NCBI GenBank assembly: GCA_037447655.1
Contig: JBBHKE010002600.1
Coordinates: 98,501-162,500 of the forward strand
Length of the DNA stretch: 64,000 bases
Reading direction: 5' to 3'
From: Zygnema cylindricum
Taxonomy: Eukaryota; Streptophyta; Zygnematophyceae; Zygnematales; Zygnemataceae
Shown here: in pieces, positions 35,768 to 48,135 of the stretch
Numbering within the stretch: position 1 is the first letter of the stretch
How the letters are laid out: each line of letters opens with the position of its first letter
Program-made: the position numbers and the translations under genes
Notes under the pieces: generated by a model
The model's input: the letters and a program-made list of their open reading frames with translations, nothing else
The model's database searches: none
Told to the model about the DNA's origin: nothing

Positions 35768-37238
35768 ATCTACATCACGAGAGTACGAAATTTTGCGGGA
35801 GAGATAATCTACATTGGAGAGTATGGAATTCAATATAACCACGTACGGACATCCGCGAGGAGTATTAATCTACATTGAGAAGTACGGAATTTCACTTTCG
35901 ACCGTACGGAAATTGATTAATAACGCTACATTTGGGACTATGTTTCATCGTACACGCAGATTTGTGTTGTACTTTCCAAAATTTGAATGTACATAAACTT
36001 CTCCACTTTGAAAATACCTTATCCTCCTTTCAAAATACTCGTTCAGTTTTGACTATAGGATATTTTTGTACTCTCCGCGTATGCTCCTCATTTCACGTAC
36101 ACCGTGAATCGGTGTTGGCGTAATGGACGCTATTTAAGGTACCTTTTTTTTCCCCAAATTCTTAAACAACATAAATTATTTTGTTTTTTTTTTTACGCCA
36201 TTTAAGGTTCTTTTCCAATTTTTATCATCTAAATAGAGTGTTGTAGGTTGGGCATTACAAAACGTATTTTTGGTGAGAAAGATAATTATTGTTTCAGAAC
36301 CACCACGCATGAGAATATGCGCCTAAAAATGGGATGCAATGATTTGAAAATACGTTCTACCAATCGTACCGTTTGTGAACGTTTTATCGATTTGTTGGAA
36401 CCCAGATATAGGTAAACAAGATGGGCGGTTTTTTTTTAACCAAATTGGTATAAACAAATATCTGATATGTATGTCGAAACCGAATTTCAATTAGTGAAAC
36501 GATTGCCGAGCGAGCGACAAGCATGGTATGCAGCATATGTAATTAGAGTAATGAAAAATTAGAGTAAAAAGAAGAAAAATAAAAGGAATTTACTTATCGA
36601 CATTTGTTCAAAGCACTCAATCATGCGTTGTACTCTAATTTGGCAGGAATAATAATGTAGTGACAGAAAACGCGAGGTTTATCGTCATATGGCGTTCGCC
36701 TCGCTTTGAGAAAATGCAATTGATAACGTATTAAATCACATTTTACTTTTAATTAAAAGTACAATTGGCAGCGAGACCGTCATCCCACTATTTAAATGAT
36801 ATATTTAGAATTAAGCTAATTAATCCTTACCTAATTAATAATGAAAAAATAGAATGACAATCTATTTTGTAGAGAGTCAATTTAAACTGAAGAGTAATTT
36901 ATAATTCGGTCCTTGTTGTATATTACATTTTTTTAATGTCATATGTAGGCATCAAGATTTGTTTTGCTTTTGTTTCAATGTCATACGTGATGTTATCACG
37001 ACAATTGGATATATGTGGTTTTTAAATTTTAGATGTTGCGGATCGACGGGATTTGTTTTTCTCATCACGACTGGCGTGACGTTTGTGCATGAATATCGCT
37101 GGCGGACAGCGACCATGTGATGTAGGAGACTCCTAAAAAATTATCCCGCTTGCGCACTTTTTCCTTACAATCGGAGGATTTCATCCCGCAAAATCTCCTC
37201 GAAAGTCTCCGCCACCCTAAATATACTCAATAAGTGAA
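35768..37238. other. Intergenic; internal direct repeat and orphan MITE end
   Basis: Two near-copies containing ATCTACATTG, GAGTATGGAATT (GAAGTACGGAATT) and CGTACGGA lie at 35808-35912. An orphan CACCGTGAATCGG terminus starts at 36100. No gene is supported; the short plus frame at 35814-35996 has no recognisable domain. Confidence 0.4.
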
Positions 37239-37793
37239 TTGATAATGACAGTGACTGTTTTGGTTGCGAACAGTCACTTACGTCATTTTTTCAAAAAACG
37301 TACGTTTGAAGTACACACAGGTACAAATAAAGCATCGTTGAATACAAATTTGACGGTCAATCGGTTGAACAACTTTGACTTTGAAAATATTTTTCAACTG
37401 CTTAAAATTATGCCGCGCTTGCGAACGTCGACCGTAATAATAAATTTAGCAATTCACACGGCCAGCGAACATTTACGGTAACAAAATTGTGACAACCACA
37501 TGTAAATAAAAAGTGTTTCAAACAGTCACTTTTTGTCGTTATGTGAGCTTCATGGTGAGAGAACTTAGAAGCAAAATTGAAATTTAATCGTGTAATCGTT
37601 ACATTGAACTTAGACGTATAGTGAAAAAAAACAATTTTAAACTGAAGTACTATAAGTTTCGTACGGAAATATTATAACGCACGAAACGAAATTAACTGTT
37701 ATAATAAAACGAACCATATCATTTGAAATTAAATGATAAAAATGCACGTCGTCACGCGCGACAAAATCGAGCCACACTACATACGAATTAAAA
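37239..37793. repeat. Dispersed repeat ending GCGCGTCGTCACGCGCG (unclassified)
   Basis: Runs from GACAGTGACTGTTTTGG to ACGCGCGACAAAATCGAGCC. A shorter reverse-complement copy is at 50516-50905. Pieces occur at 7440-7500, 7826-8016, 31860-32690 and 60606-60730. Internal words (GTCAATCGGTTGAACAACTT, GCCGCGCTTGCGAACGTC) are conserved. No terminal inverted repeat or target duplication could be fixed, so I leave it unclassified. Confidence 0.5.
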
Positions 37794-38309
37794 GTCTTAC
37801 ATCGACAACGAAATGTTAGGATATTGGGCGAGTCAACGTCGGCCGAAATCGCGCCAGAATGTTTTGTTCGGTTCGCATCACTTATGTTTTGTTTCGTTCG
37901 ATAATGTACTTTTGTGTCGGTTCGGTTTGGTGCGAGGGCAGAGCGGTATTCATTTGTACCATAGTTCAAAAGTAGGCGTTTATATGCTAGGCCTTTGGTA
38001 GGCGAACAAAACTTGGCACTAAACTCGCGTATAGTAGGCATATTGTATGGGTGTGCGTTGCGGACACTCTTGTACGATCGTACGAATATGACGTATGATC
38101 ATAATATAGCGCACGCCACCTGACGAAATTTTTTAGCGAACTGACGCGGCTTAGGATGGCATTCCACAGGAAAGAAAACCCGAAAAAAAAAAAAAAAACG
38201 CACACTGGCAACCTGGTTGGTCAATCTGAGGCTTTATTTAGTGTGGCCTTCAAAATTGCAAACGCTAATATGAAATATTGTCCTATCGTAAGTTGTGTTA
38301 TGGGATTTT

Positions 38310-41300
38310 TGTAAAAATCAATGGTTATTTTATTATTTTCTAGGTCTAAATTGGAATTTAGAAAGAATCCGAGGAAGTCTGCTTTTAACTTCTCTCTCAA
38401 ACTCCCACACTTGTTGCAGTCACTGAGAAGTTGGAGACGAAGCTAGAGCCATGGCTAACTAGGCTATCCAGAGGTTTACGGGAATTAGATTATTCTATTT
38501 ACAGGTAGGAAGTTTTATTTACTAAAAGGTATATGTCGGTGACAGGATTTGATCCTGACACCTGCTGACCGTCAGAGCGTCGGTAGCAGGTAGCCTTAGC
38601 CGTTCCGATACTAATATTAGGTTTGATTTGTATTTATATGTTACGACGTCGGAAAATTCATTTAACGGCGGATGTTTACGGTTACATGAAATTTGCATTT
38701 AATCGGACGACCGAAAGAAAGCCGAGATCGCGGAAGAGATTCTCCGCGGTTTATGGTCATCGCCACATCGGATGACACGTGGCAAAATTGCGTTGGATCG
38801 CAGTATCTCCGGGGATTACGGCACCGAATCCGGATATGACATGTGTCAACTTTTAGGCCATGTCGTACAATTTCCGTACATAAAGTACACCGGCGGCTCT
38901 ACTTTTATGTACGACAGTTTAATAAGATTGGTGTTGTACACCAGTAGATAGGTTTTGTAACAGAGATAAGACTTAGAAAAATTGGTAGATAGGACCCTCT
39001 CTCCCAGAGAGCTTCTGTACAAAAGGTCAAATTTGACCCTCCATAACTTACTGCTCAGGGGAGCAAATGCAGAGATTCTTTTTGCTATAAACTCAGGGAA
39101 GTCTTGCCTTCACAATAGTGACGTTGGTCATAAATTTTGTTTGCGAGGGTGGAAATTGTTCTTGCTGTAACACAAAGGGGTTAGGGTCATCCTAGAGGCT
39201 TCTTGGAAGCTGTCCACTCTGAGGACTTATGGAGGTCTCAGAGTTTCAGGTTATAGGCCTATCCTCTAGGGTACCAATCTTTAATGGAACGGGCTTCATA
39301 TACTGGGAAAGTATGAGTATAGGAGCTCTATGCGAAAAAAGATTTTGGGGGATAGTGAGTGGACGATTAGGGCATCTATCAAGTCTTGGAATTCATCTAG
39401 GGTTTGAAGGAAGCAGATTCACAAAGAAAGCAAGTCCATCTTCAACAGAGGAGATAAAGGAAGGAGAGGTGGTGGACAAAGGAGCGGAGAAGGAGACGAC
39501 CACACCAATAGCAACCGGTTCAGCATTCATGTCACCTATTTCGAGGAACGAGGAGAATGATACTCAAACTTGGGATTTCAAGAATATGACGGCAAAGCAC
39601 TTCATCCTACACCATCTTACTCAAGGACTTGCATGTCCTCATTTGCAGGTAGAAAGGGCATCTAATCTGTGGATAGCTCTCATAGAGATGTATCGAAGTG
39701 GTACGATTCAGCAACAACAGTTGGCTGATGAGAAAGTTAATGAATATGTATACAAAGGGGGGAGAATGTTGGATTTTTGCAATGAGCTTGCTACACTCTT
39801 CATGGAGCTAAAGAGTGCGGGAAAAGATTTTAGTGAAAAAGAAAAGGCTAACTGTTTACTGATGAAGTTACCCGATGAGTTCGAGAACATAGTCAACCGT
39901 GTGCAGGACTTGCCGGACTCTAGGTGGATATGGAACTGAGTGGTAGGGATGATTCTCGTTCGGGAGAATACGATTGAGATCCGAACGGGAGGAAAGAGTG
40001 GCCAAGCCTTGGCAACTGTGACCGATTGGAGGAAGAAGGATTCTCGGAAACCGGTCGGAAACTATGGGGGAAGGGAGTAGAAAAATCAGGCCGACGAGTT
40101 CGGACCAAGGGCTCCCAAAGGTTTATGTCATTTTTGTAAGAAACCGGAGCACTATATGGCAGAGTGCACTCAGCTACCCAAGCTTCGGTAAAAGGAGGGG
40201 CAGACTGGTGGTACCCCGAGAGGAAAGAAAAAGGCCTTTGTGACATAGGTACATGAAGCGGAATCCGAGGACGAGGACGATGAGCTCCTTTTGAATGAGG
40301 AGTTGGAGGCGAAAAACGAGGTCGAAATTCCACGAAGGCAAAAACGTGCTTACGGTGGATTGAAAAGTGAAGCACGCTGGATTAAAAATTCAAGTGCCTC
40401 CATGCACATGTGTAAGGATAGGCACCTGTTCACTAAGATAAGAAAGATTCCCACCGTAGAGATAGAGTACGGGGATGGGAGGATAGTCACCACTACTCTT
40501 GTAGGATCGGTAGATCTGAAAGTGTTAGTAGAAGGAAAGACATCCATAGTAACATTCTCCGATGTATTGTTTATTCCGGAGCTGAACAAAAACCTCATCT
40601 TTACATCCGTATTAGATGATAAGGGTTTTTTTACTAGCACTAGGGAAGGAGTCTTTACTGCTAGTTTTGAGGAGGGTGTCTATTTCATTGCTGAGAAAGG
40701 TAGCCATGGGATGTTTAAGCTGATTTTAAGTAATGAAATGAAGAAACTTTATTATGCTGATGTTCATGATATTATGATGTGGCATAAGAAGCTTAGGCAT
40801 GTGAATCTAGATAAAATAAAAGAGATGAAAAATATGGGAGTGGTGGAAGTGATTAAGTTCAGTGAGAGTGATAGTATAAGTGATTGTAGTGGATGTGCTC
40901 AAGGTAAAGCACACAGATTACCCTTTCCTAAAACATCCACCTATAAGGGAGAAAAAATTCTAGATCTAGTACACACAGATATTTGGGGACCGGCTAAAGT
41001 GCCCTCACCGGGGGTTAAGAGATTTATGATGACTATCACTGATGATTGGTCTCGGTATTCCCGAGTGTATTTTTGGAAAAACAAGTCTGAAGCTCACGAT
41101 TGTTTTAGACAATATAAAGCATGGAGCGAAAAACTCCATGAAACTCCAATCAAGAGAATAAGGAGGTGACAATGGTGGAGAGTATACTTCTAACCAGTTT
41201 GAGGATTTTCTGAGGGAATATGGGGTCAAACACCAAAAGACAGTTCCAGAAAACCCGAACACAATGGGGTAGCTGAAGGTTAAATAGAACACTAAGTGAT

Positions 41301-44300
41301 AGTGCTAGAAGTATGTTGTCAGATAAAAAGATAAGAAAAAGGTTTTGGGCAGAAGTAATGAACTGTGCTAATTACCTCAAAAATAGAGTTCTTACTTCAG
41401 CTATAAAAGATCAAACACCTTATGAGAGATGGACAGGTCGGAAACCAGACATATCTCACTTAAAGGTTTTCAGCAGTCAAGCATTCAGTGTAGATACAGA
41501 TCGGTCTAATTGGAAGCTAGATCCTAAAAGAAAACCGGGATACTTATTAGGATATGATGAGGATGTTAAAGGATATAGAGTTTATGATCTAAAAAGGGAA
41601 GATATAATCTTAGTAAAACATCTAGTAGTTATGGATGAAAAAAAGTCTGTGGATCCCTTCAAATATACAAAGTCAGTAAAAATCAGATTTGAGTTAGAAA
41701 ATTCCGATGACTTTGAGCTTCCTAACTTTCCAAGTTTTAGAGAAGATGACATTCTTGCAGGTACAAATCAGACCGAAAAGGACTCGGCTGTGGAAACTCC
41801 AGTGATAACTCTACCCGAAGCGGAAGACGTGGTGGAAATTGATTTTGAATCAAGGGAAAGAAGAGAAGCCGAGATTGTTCGAAAGAATCCACGAGAAGCA
41901 TCTATTCCGGCCACATATTTTGAGAGGGGGAGGAGAATAGTAAAAGATTGCAAGAAAAACAGGTTAATAACAAGGTAACAAAACTATCTCATCAAGATGA
42001 ACCTCAGACTTATGGAGAGGCGATGACTTGTCTAGAAAGAAACCAGTGGAAGACAACCATCAATGAGGAGATGGCCTTAATTATGGCAGCCGATACTTGG
42101 GAGCTGGTAGATTGTCCACCTAACCAAAAACCAATCAGTTGTAAGTGGGTTTTCAAATTAAAACTGAACCCAGATAACACAATCGAGCGCTAAAATGCCA
42201 GATTTGTTGCAAAGGGATTTACACAAAAGGAGTGAATTGATTACGGGGGAAAGCTTTGCCACGGTAGTCAGATTTCTCTCCGTCCGCATACTTCTCAGTC
42301 TAGCAGCAACGGAAGACACGGAAGTGCACCAGATGTACATTAAGACAACCTTTTTGCATGGAGAATTGGAAGAGGAGATCTTCATGCGACAACCCGAAGG
42401 ATTTGTGGAGGAAGGAGAGGAGAGTAAGGTATGCCGGCTGATTAAATCCCTTCACGGTTTGAAACAAGCGCCTCGACAGTGGAATAAGAAACTTGATGAT
42501 TTTCTTACCGGTCTGGGATTTATCCGGATCAGCTCAGATCACTCAATCTATGTTTTTTAGGATGAGGAAGGTGTTATATTTATTGCAATTTATGTTGATG
42601 ATTTACTTGTTTTATGTAAATCAATGGAAAAAATTAATAAACTGAAAACCAATCTTACAAGGAGATTTGAAATGAAGGATATTGGAGAAGCAAAATATAT
42701 TTTGGGAATTCAAGTAGAAAGGACCGAGAAAGAAAGATTATAAGATTGACTCAAAAGGAAACAATAGGGAACATGCTTGAAAAATTTCAGATGGATAAAG
42801 CTAATAGTTGTACAACTCCAATGGAGTTAAAGAAGGGAAGTGAGGGGAATGAGGAAGAAGGAGTCATAGTCTTAGATGAGAAATTATCTCTTGAAGAACA
42901 GAAGTTCATGTCGAATATTCCTTACAGGCAAGTAGTGGGAAGCCTAATATATTTTATAAATTGTACCCGGCCGGATTTAGCTGCAGCTGTAGGAGTGCTG
43001 AGTAAAAGTCTAAATGCACCCACAAAAAAGGATTGGGAGGCAGCTAAGAGAGTCCTTATATATCTGATAGGAACTAGGGATCTATGGTTGCATTGAGGTG
43101 GGGAGAATACTGACATCACTACTTGGAGTGATGCCAGTTATGGTGATGTTCCGATGAGGAGATGTACTTCTGGATATGTCTTAAATGTGGGTGATAGGGC
43201 TTGCTGTTGGAGTAGCAAACAACAAAAGGTTATTGCTCAGTCCACCATGGAGGCTGAGTATATGGCCTCTTGCTCTGCTGTAAAAGAATTGATATGGGTC
43301 AAATCTTTGCTTGGTGAGCTTGGTCACCTTAAAAGTGTTGTGCATAATATTTTTATGTGATAATCACGCTGCAATCGCTATTTCTGCCAATCCTAAACAT
43401 CATTTTAAAGCTAAACACATGGACATTAGACTCATCTTTGTTAGAGAGAAATTAGAAAACAAAACAATCAATTTAGAGTACCGACCAGATAGTGAGATGG
43501 TAGCAGATATGATGACCAAACCTGTGCCTTCCCCTAAAATAATTTTCCGCAGGGAGAAGTGTAGTTTGAAATTAAAGATTCACTGGAAAATAAGGGGAGT
43601 GTAGAAATCAATGGTTATTTCATTATTTTATAGGTCTAAATAGGAATATAGAAAGAAGTCGAGGAAGTCTGCCTCTAACTTCTCTCTCAAACTCCCACAC
43701 TTGTTACAGTCACTCAGAAGTGTGAGAGGAAGCTAGAGCCATGGCTACCTGGGCTATCCAGAGGTTTACGGGAAATAGAATATTCTATTTACAGGTAGGA
43801 AGGTTTATTTACTAAAAGGTATATGTCGGTGACAGGATTTGATTCGGACACCTGCCGACCGTCAGAGCGCCGGTAGCCGGTAGCCTTAGCAGTTAAGTCT
43901 AGAAGTTTCAATACGTACTATTAGGTTTGATTTGTATTTATATGTTACGACGTCGGAAAATTCATTTAACGGCGGATGTTTACGGTTACATAGAAACCGT
44001 TATGTAAACGTACGGATTACGGTATGGACAAGAAACAAGTACCGCGCATTTTGTTTCTTTTACGAAACAAATACCGCGCATGTATTTATGACGGCTCCGA
44101 TTGAAATCTGCATTTAATCGGACGACCGGGAAGAAAGCCGAGATCGCGGAAGAGATTCTCCGCGGTTTATGGTCATCGCCACATCGGATGACACGTGGCG
44201 AAATTGCGTTGGATCGCGGTATCTCTGGGGATTACGGCACCGAATCCGGATATGACATGTGTCAAGTTTTAGGCCATGTCGTACAATTTCCGAACATAAA

Positions 44301-44729
44301 GTACACCGGCGGCTCTACTTTTATGTACGACAGTTTAAAAAGATTGGTGTTGTACACCAGTAGATAGGTTTTGTAACAGAGATAAGACTTAGAAAAATTG
44401 GTAGATAGGACCCTCTCTCCCAGAGAGCTTAAGGTTTTGTAACAGAGATAAGACTTAGAAAAATTGGTATATAGGACCCTCTCTCCCAGAGAGTTTCTGT
44501 ACAAAATGTCAAATTTGACCCTCCATAACTTACTGCTCAGGGGAGCAAATGCAGAGATTCTTTTTGCTATCAACTCAGGGAAGTCTTGCCTTCAAAGAGT
44601 GACGTTGGTCAGAATGTTTGTTTGCGAGGGTGGCAGCTGTTCTTGCTGAAACACAAAGGGGTCAGGGTTTTCCTAGAGGCTTCTTAGAAGTTGTCCACTC
44701 TGAGGACTTATGGAGGTCTCAGAGTTTCA
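38310..44729 (+). mobile_element. Ty1/copia LTR retrotransposon, copia 2 (decayed)
   Basis: The 5' LTR (38310-39248) starts TGTAAAAATCAATGG. The 3' LTR (43600-44729) starts TGTAGAAATCAATGG and ends GTCTCAGAGTTTCA. The 5-bp duplication is ATTTT/CTTTT (38305-38309 and 44730-44734) with one change. It belongs to the same family as copia 1. The 5' LTR lacks about 130 bp that includes the ACCGCGCAT/TTTGTTTC hairpin, and the 3' LTR has a roughly 65-bp tandem duplication near 44367-44500. Many stops and frameshifts mark it as older than the others. Confidence 0.85.
39253..43604 (+). pseudogene. copia 2 gag-pol remnant
   Basis: The codon matching the copia 1 gag ATG is ATA here. Gag is continuous to an in-frame TGA near 39937. 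Its zinc knuckle CHFCKKPEHYMAEC survives after that stop. The protease site reads WIKNSSASMHMC, again without Asp-Ser-Gly. The integrase has HHCC with an altered His region (KKLRHVN) and frameshifts near 41166 and 41251. The RT has a TAA near 42191 and further shifts near 42240 and 42720, although the YVDDLLVL text is still readable. RNase H is broken near 43096 and 43345. It cannot encode a working polyprotein. Confidence 0.8.
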
Positions 44730-46007
44730 CTTTTCATGTGATCTTCTTAAGATCGCCACTTTGATCAACGATCGTCCGATCGTCTGAATCTGACGGTTGA
44801 AATAAAAAAGACCTCAAAATTCACAGAAAAAATATTTTTTGTCCGATTTTTTTTCAAAATTTAGACATGCCGTTAAATTATCCATCAATCGATGCGCAAC
44901 TCAACGTTCTTAACCTATTTTTCATTTTTCGACCAATACAATATGGGTCTTAAGGGCATATTGTATGTTTTGCATACAATAGGCATACTGTATGGGCCTA
45001 CTTTCACCTACTTTTGAACTATGATTTGTACGAATTGCACTATTGTCGATTTCGAAGAAATGTTCGTTCGCAAAGCGTGACGTGATTTTTTTGTCCGCTG
45101 AAATATTTTATTTGTACGACGAACCGACAATGTTTGCGTACTAGACTTCAGTTTCCAACATAGTTCAAAAGTAGGCTTTTTTATGGTATGCCTTTGGTAG
45201 GCGCACAAAATTTTGCACAAAACTCGCGCAACGTAGGCTTACTGTATGTGTTTGCGTCGTGCACACTCCTATTCGAACGTCCAAATCTGATGTAAGATCA
45301 AAGTACAGCGCACGCCGCCGGACGGAATTTTTTAGCGAACTGACACGACATAGGATGACATTCCGTGGGAAAATAAACCGGGAAAATCTCAAATAGCGTA
45401 GCTTATTATATATTTTTCATTACTCTAATTAGGGTTGTTTTCTAAGTACTGTAAAAAATGAAAGTACGTTGTCTCTTAAATAGAGTGGTGTATAGTCAGT
45501 GTCAGACCGTACATAAATGAACCTTTTTAAGTTAAAAAGTACAATAAATTAGTTTTAGTAACCGCGGACGCATGAGAATGTGCGTTCTAAAAAGGGAAAA
45601 AAACCATGTTGTAAAAAATCCCGTTCACACATATTCGTCTGACAGCCGCGTTTTGAACATGTGAACGCCAACGAGTTGGATCGTAGGTTTTGGTATTTTT
45701 TTTGGCAGGGTGGTGTTTTTTTTTTTTATCGTCCCATACTGCCTGGTTGGTCAATTTCAGGCTTTATTTAGTGTGTCCCTCAACATTGCAGACATTAATA
45801 TGACAGATGTTGATATTTGGGTATTTTCTAGGTCTTTGTTAGATAGAAAAGAGTAGAGGCAGTCTGCCTCTGACTCTCTTCTCCAAGCCCCCACACTTGT
45901 CGTAGTCACTGAAGGCTGGAGAGGGAGCTAGAGCCATGGCTGCCTAAGCTTTCCAGAGAGACAAGAATAGATAATAGGCATGTTTACCAAAAATACATTT
46001 GACGGAC

Positions 46008-46024
46008 CCAGGAATTGATCCTGG
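46008..46024 (-). promoter_or_regulatory. tRNA-like T-arm / box-B hairpin in copia 3 LTR
   Basis: On the minus strand, a 5-bp stem CCAGG/CCTGG closes a 7-nt loop ATCAATT. It contains GATCAATTC, which fits the pol III box B pattern GWTCRANNC. The same hairpin position is kept in copia 1 and copia 2 LTRs with compensating stem changes. There is no canonical tRNA acceptor or anticodon arm, so it is not called a tRNA gene. Confidence 0.4.
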
Positions 46025-46216
46025 TACCTACCGTCCGTCAAACATCCAGTAGCCGTTAGCTCTAGCCGTTATGTCTAGAACAGATATTACGATACATAGG
46101 GTTTGACAAATATATAAATCGTTAAAAGTAGATTAATCCGTTTAACGGCTAAATAGATACTTAGTACATAGAAACAGTTTAATTTAGTACGGAGTACGGA
46201 ATGGGGGGCAGAACGG

Positions 46217-46319
46217 ATACCGCGCATTTGTTTCGATAGCGAAACAAATACCGCGCATTTGTTTCGACAGCGAAACAAATACCGCGCATTTGTTTCGATA
46301 GCGAAACAAATACCGCGCG
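46217..46319. repeat. Three 31-bp LTR repeats, each a TTTGTTTCG/CGAAACAAA hairpin
   Basis: The unit ATACCGCGCATTTGTTTCG + ATAG (or ACAG) + CGAAACAA repeats three times with exact 31-bp spacing and ends in ACCGCGCG. Every unit is a 9-bp perfect stem with a 4-nt loop. The 3' LTR carries the same array at about 49351-49453. Copia 1 has one unit. An enhancer role in U3 is inferred from position. Confidence 0.8.
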
Positions 46320-46676
46320 TCGAATTTCAGCGGCTAGGATTATAGCCGGTTTTGATCGGACGGCTACGATAAGCGCCGCGATCACGAAAAAGGTACTTTT
46401 GGCGTTTTACGGTCTTTGTCACGTCAGGTGACACGTGGCGTGATAACATTGGACTACGGGAATTCCGGAGATTACAGGAACTAATCCTGATTTGACACGT
46501 GTCGACATTTTGGCCATGTCGTACAATGGCCGTACAGAAAGTACACCGGCACCTGTACTTTTCTGTACGACACAGTAATTTGATTGGTGCCGTACTTCAG
46601 TAGATAGAGTTTTAGAGAGGGTTTAGGACTTAGAAAATTTTGGGGTAGGCAGTTGCCTCTCCCAGAGAGCACCCTG

Positions 46677-46683
46677 TATAAAT
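46677..46683 (+). promoter_or_regulatory. TATA box of copia 3 5' LTR
   Basis: TATAAAT lies about 375 bp before the LTR end, a sensible U3/R position. Upstream at about 46431-46440 lies GACACGTGGC, a G-box/ABRE-type motif. Copia 1 has TACAAAAAG or TACAAAAGG at the equivalent place. Confidence 0.5.
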
Positions 46684-47056
46684 GGCAAACTTTGGCCAGC
46701 CATAACTATCAATTTACTTGACCATTTTCAGTGATTCTTTTTGCTGCGGACTCAGGGGAGTCTAGGCTACACAGGGTTGTAGTCGGTCAGAGTTTTTGTC
46801 TGCCAGGGTGGCTGTATTTCTAAGGGAAAGTCAAAGTGGGTGAATGTGTCCAAATCTCATATTCTAACTTTGCATTCTGTGGTGGAACTGAGCACACAGA
46901 AAGTGTTATTTCACAGGGGTGAATCTATATTGGGGTTCTGACTGTCAAGGGGTCAGTCACTTGGGTTTATATTAACTTGGAGTCGGCACTATCTAGATTA
47001 GCTTCTTTTGGATCTGCATACTCTGAGGGCCAATGGAGGTCTCAGAATTTCAGGTT

Positions 47057-48135
47057 ATGGGCCCACCATCTAGGGTGCCTATGTTCGATGGAACAGACTT
47101 TACTTATTGGGAGTTTACAATGGCGGGATTGCTTTTCGAGAAGCACTTATGGGGATTGTTTCGGGACAAGTGAGATGTCCGCCACCTGGCTTTGGAGGAG
47201 CTTACTATGGAGATTCATCTGAGGCTGCCCAGAATATCATCCGGAGCTCAGATGCAACGGAAGGTGAAGGGAAGAATCTTTCCGTGGATGGGGAAATAGG
47301 GGAGAAGGAAAAAGGGACACCTATGGTGAGGGGAGCTAGGCTCTCGGCTATGGTACCACTTGTAGGGATTAAAACTGAAGAAAATGATAGAAAAATATGG
47401 GATTATAAAAACACTATAGCAAAACATCTCATACTTAGATATGTGTCTAAGTCCATAGCTATCACTCTTTTAAGTCTAACCAAGTCTTCAAAAATATGGG
47501 AAGCACTAATTCAGATTTATAAGAGTGAGACTATACAGAGGCAGCAATTAGTGAAACAAGAAATAGAGGCCTATGTTTATAAAGGCGGTAGCATGATAGA
47601 GTTTTGCAATGATATTGCTGCATTATATGTTGAGCTTGCTAGTGCGGGATATGTAGAATCTGAGGAGAGAAAGATTAATACTCTAATAATGAAACTCCCG
47701 GATGAGTACGAAGACATCATTTACCGTATGCAGGAAATGGATGGCTCCTCGTGGACTTGGAGCGTTACCATGGGGATAATACTTGTGAGGGAAAGCACTT
47801 TGGAGCTTCGTAGGGGAAGTGAAAGGGTGACTGCATTTACAGCTGGTGGTGATTGGCGGAAGCGTGATGAGAGGAATGGCGGTGACGAGCGGAAGCGTGA
47901 TGAGAGGAATAAAGACAAAGGTAAACCTTATCGGAACTTTGGTGGAAAGAGAATGAGAGGAAAAGAAAGGGGAGCTTTGAAACATGGGGTTTGCTTCGCT
48001 TGTAGGAAACCGGGTCACTATATGGAGGAGTGTCCTCGTTTGGAAGAACTTAGAAGTTGGAGTGTGAATGAGGAGGAAGAAGGGGAAGAGGAGAAAGAGG
48101 ATGAAAAAGTTTTGGAGCTTCTTCACATCGGGTAG
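47057..48135 (+). pseudogene. copia 3 gag (one early frameshift)
   Basis: The ATG is five bases after the LTR, as in copia 1, and reads VPMFDGTDFTYWEF. After LWG a one-base deletion near 47145 shifts the frame; the text then runs without a break from GIVSGQVRCPPPGFGG to the stop. It includes the gag domain (HLILRYVSKSI, AYVYKGGSMIEFCND, LIMKLPDEYEDI) and an intact CCHC knuckle CFACRKPGHYMEEC. The C-terminus is a long acidic tail. An internal start, such as the ATG at 47167 or 47341, would give a near-complete Gag. Confidence 0.7.

Larger units (their letters stand above)
37960..45023. mobile_element. hAT-like element split by copia 2
   Basis: The left end CATAGTTCAAAAGTAGG starts here and the right end CCTACTTTTGAACTATG-like sequence finishes at 45023. 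The 8-bp duplication ATTTGTAC lies at 37952-37959 and 45024-45031, outside both. Copia 2 (38310-44729) sits within, so its own sequence is about 650 bp. It has no transposase frame. The insertion order is hAT first, copia second. Confidence 0.8.

Noticed and set aside
46087-46385. Minus-strand frames with repeated RCRNKCAVFVSLSKQMRG text, present in every copia LTR
   Set aside because: The repetition comes from the 31-bp palindromic LTR repeats; the frame exists only because 31-bp units shift through it, and no start context or homology supports a protein.
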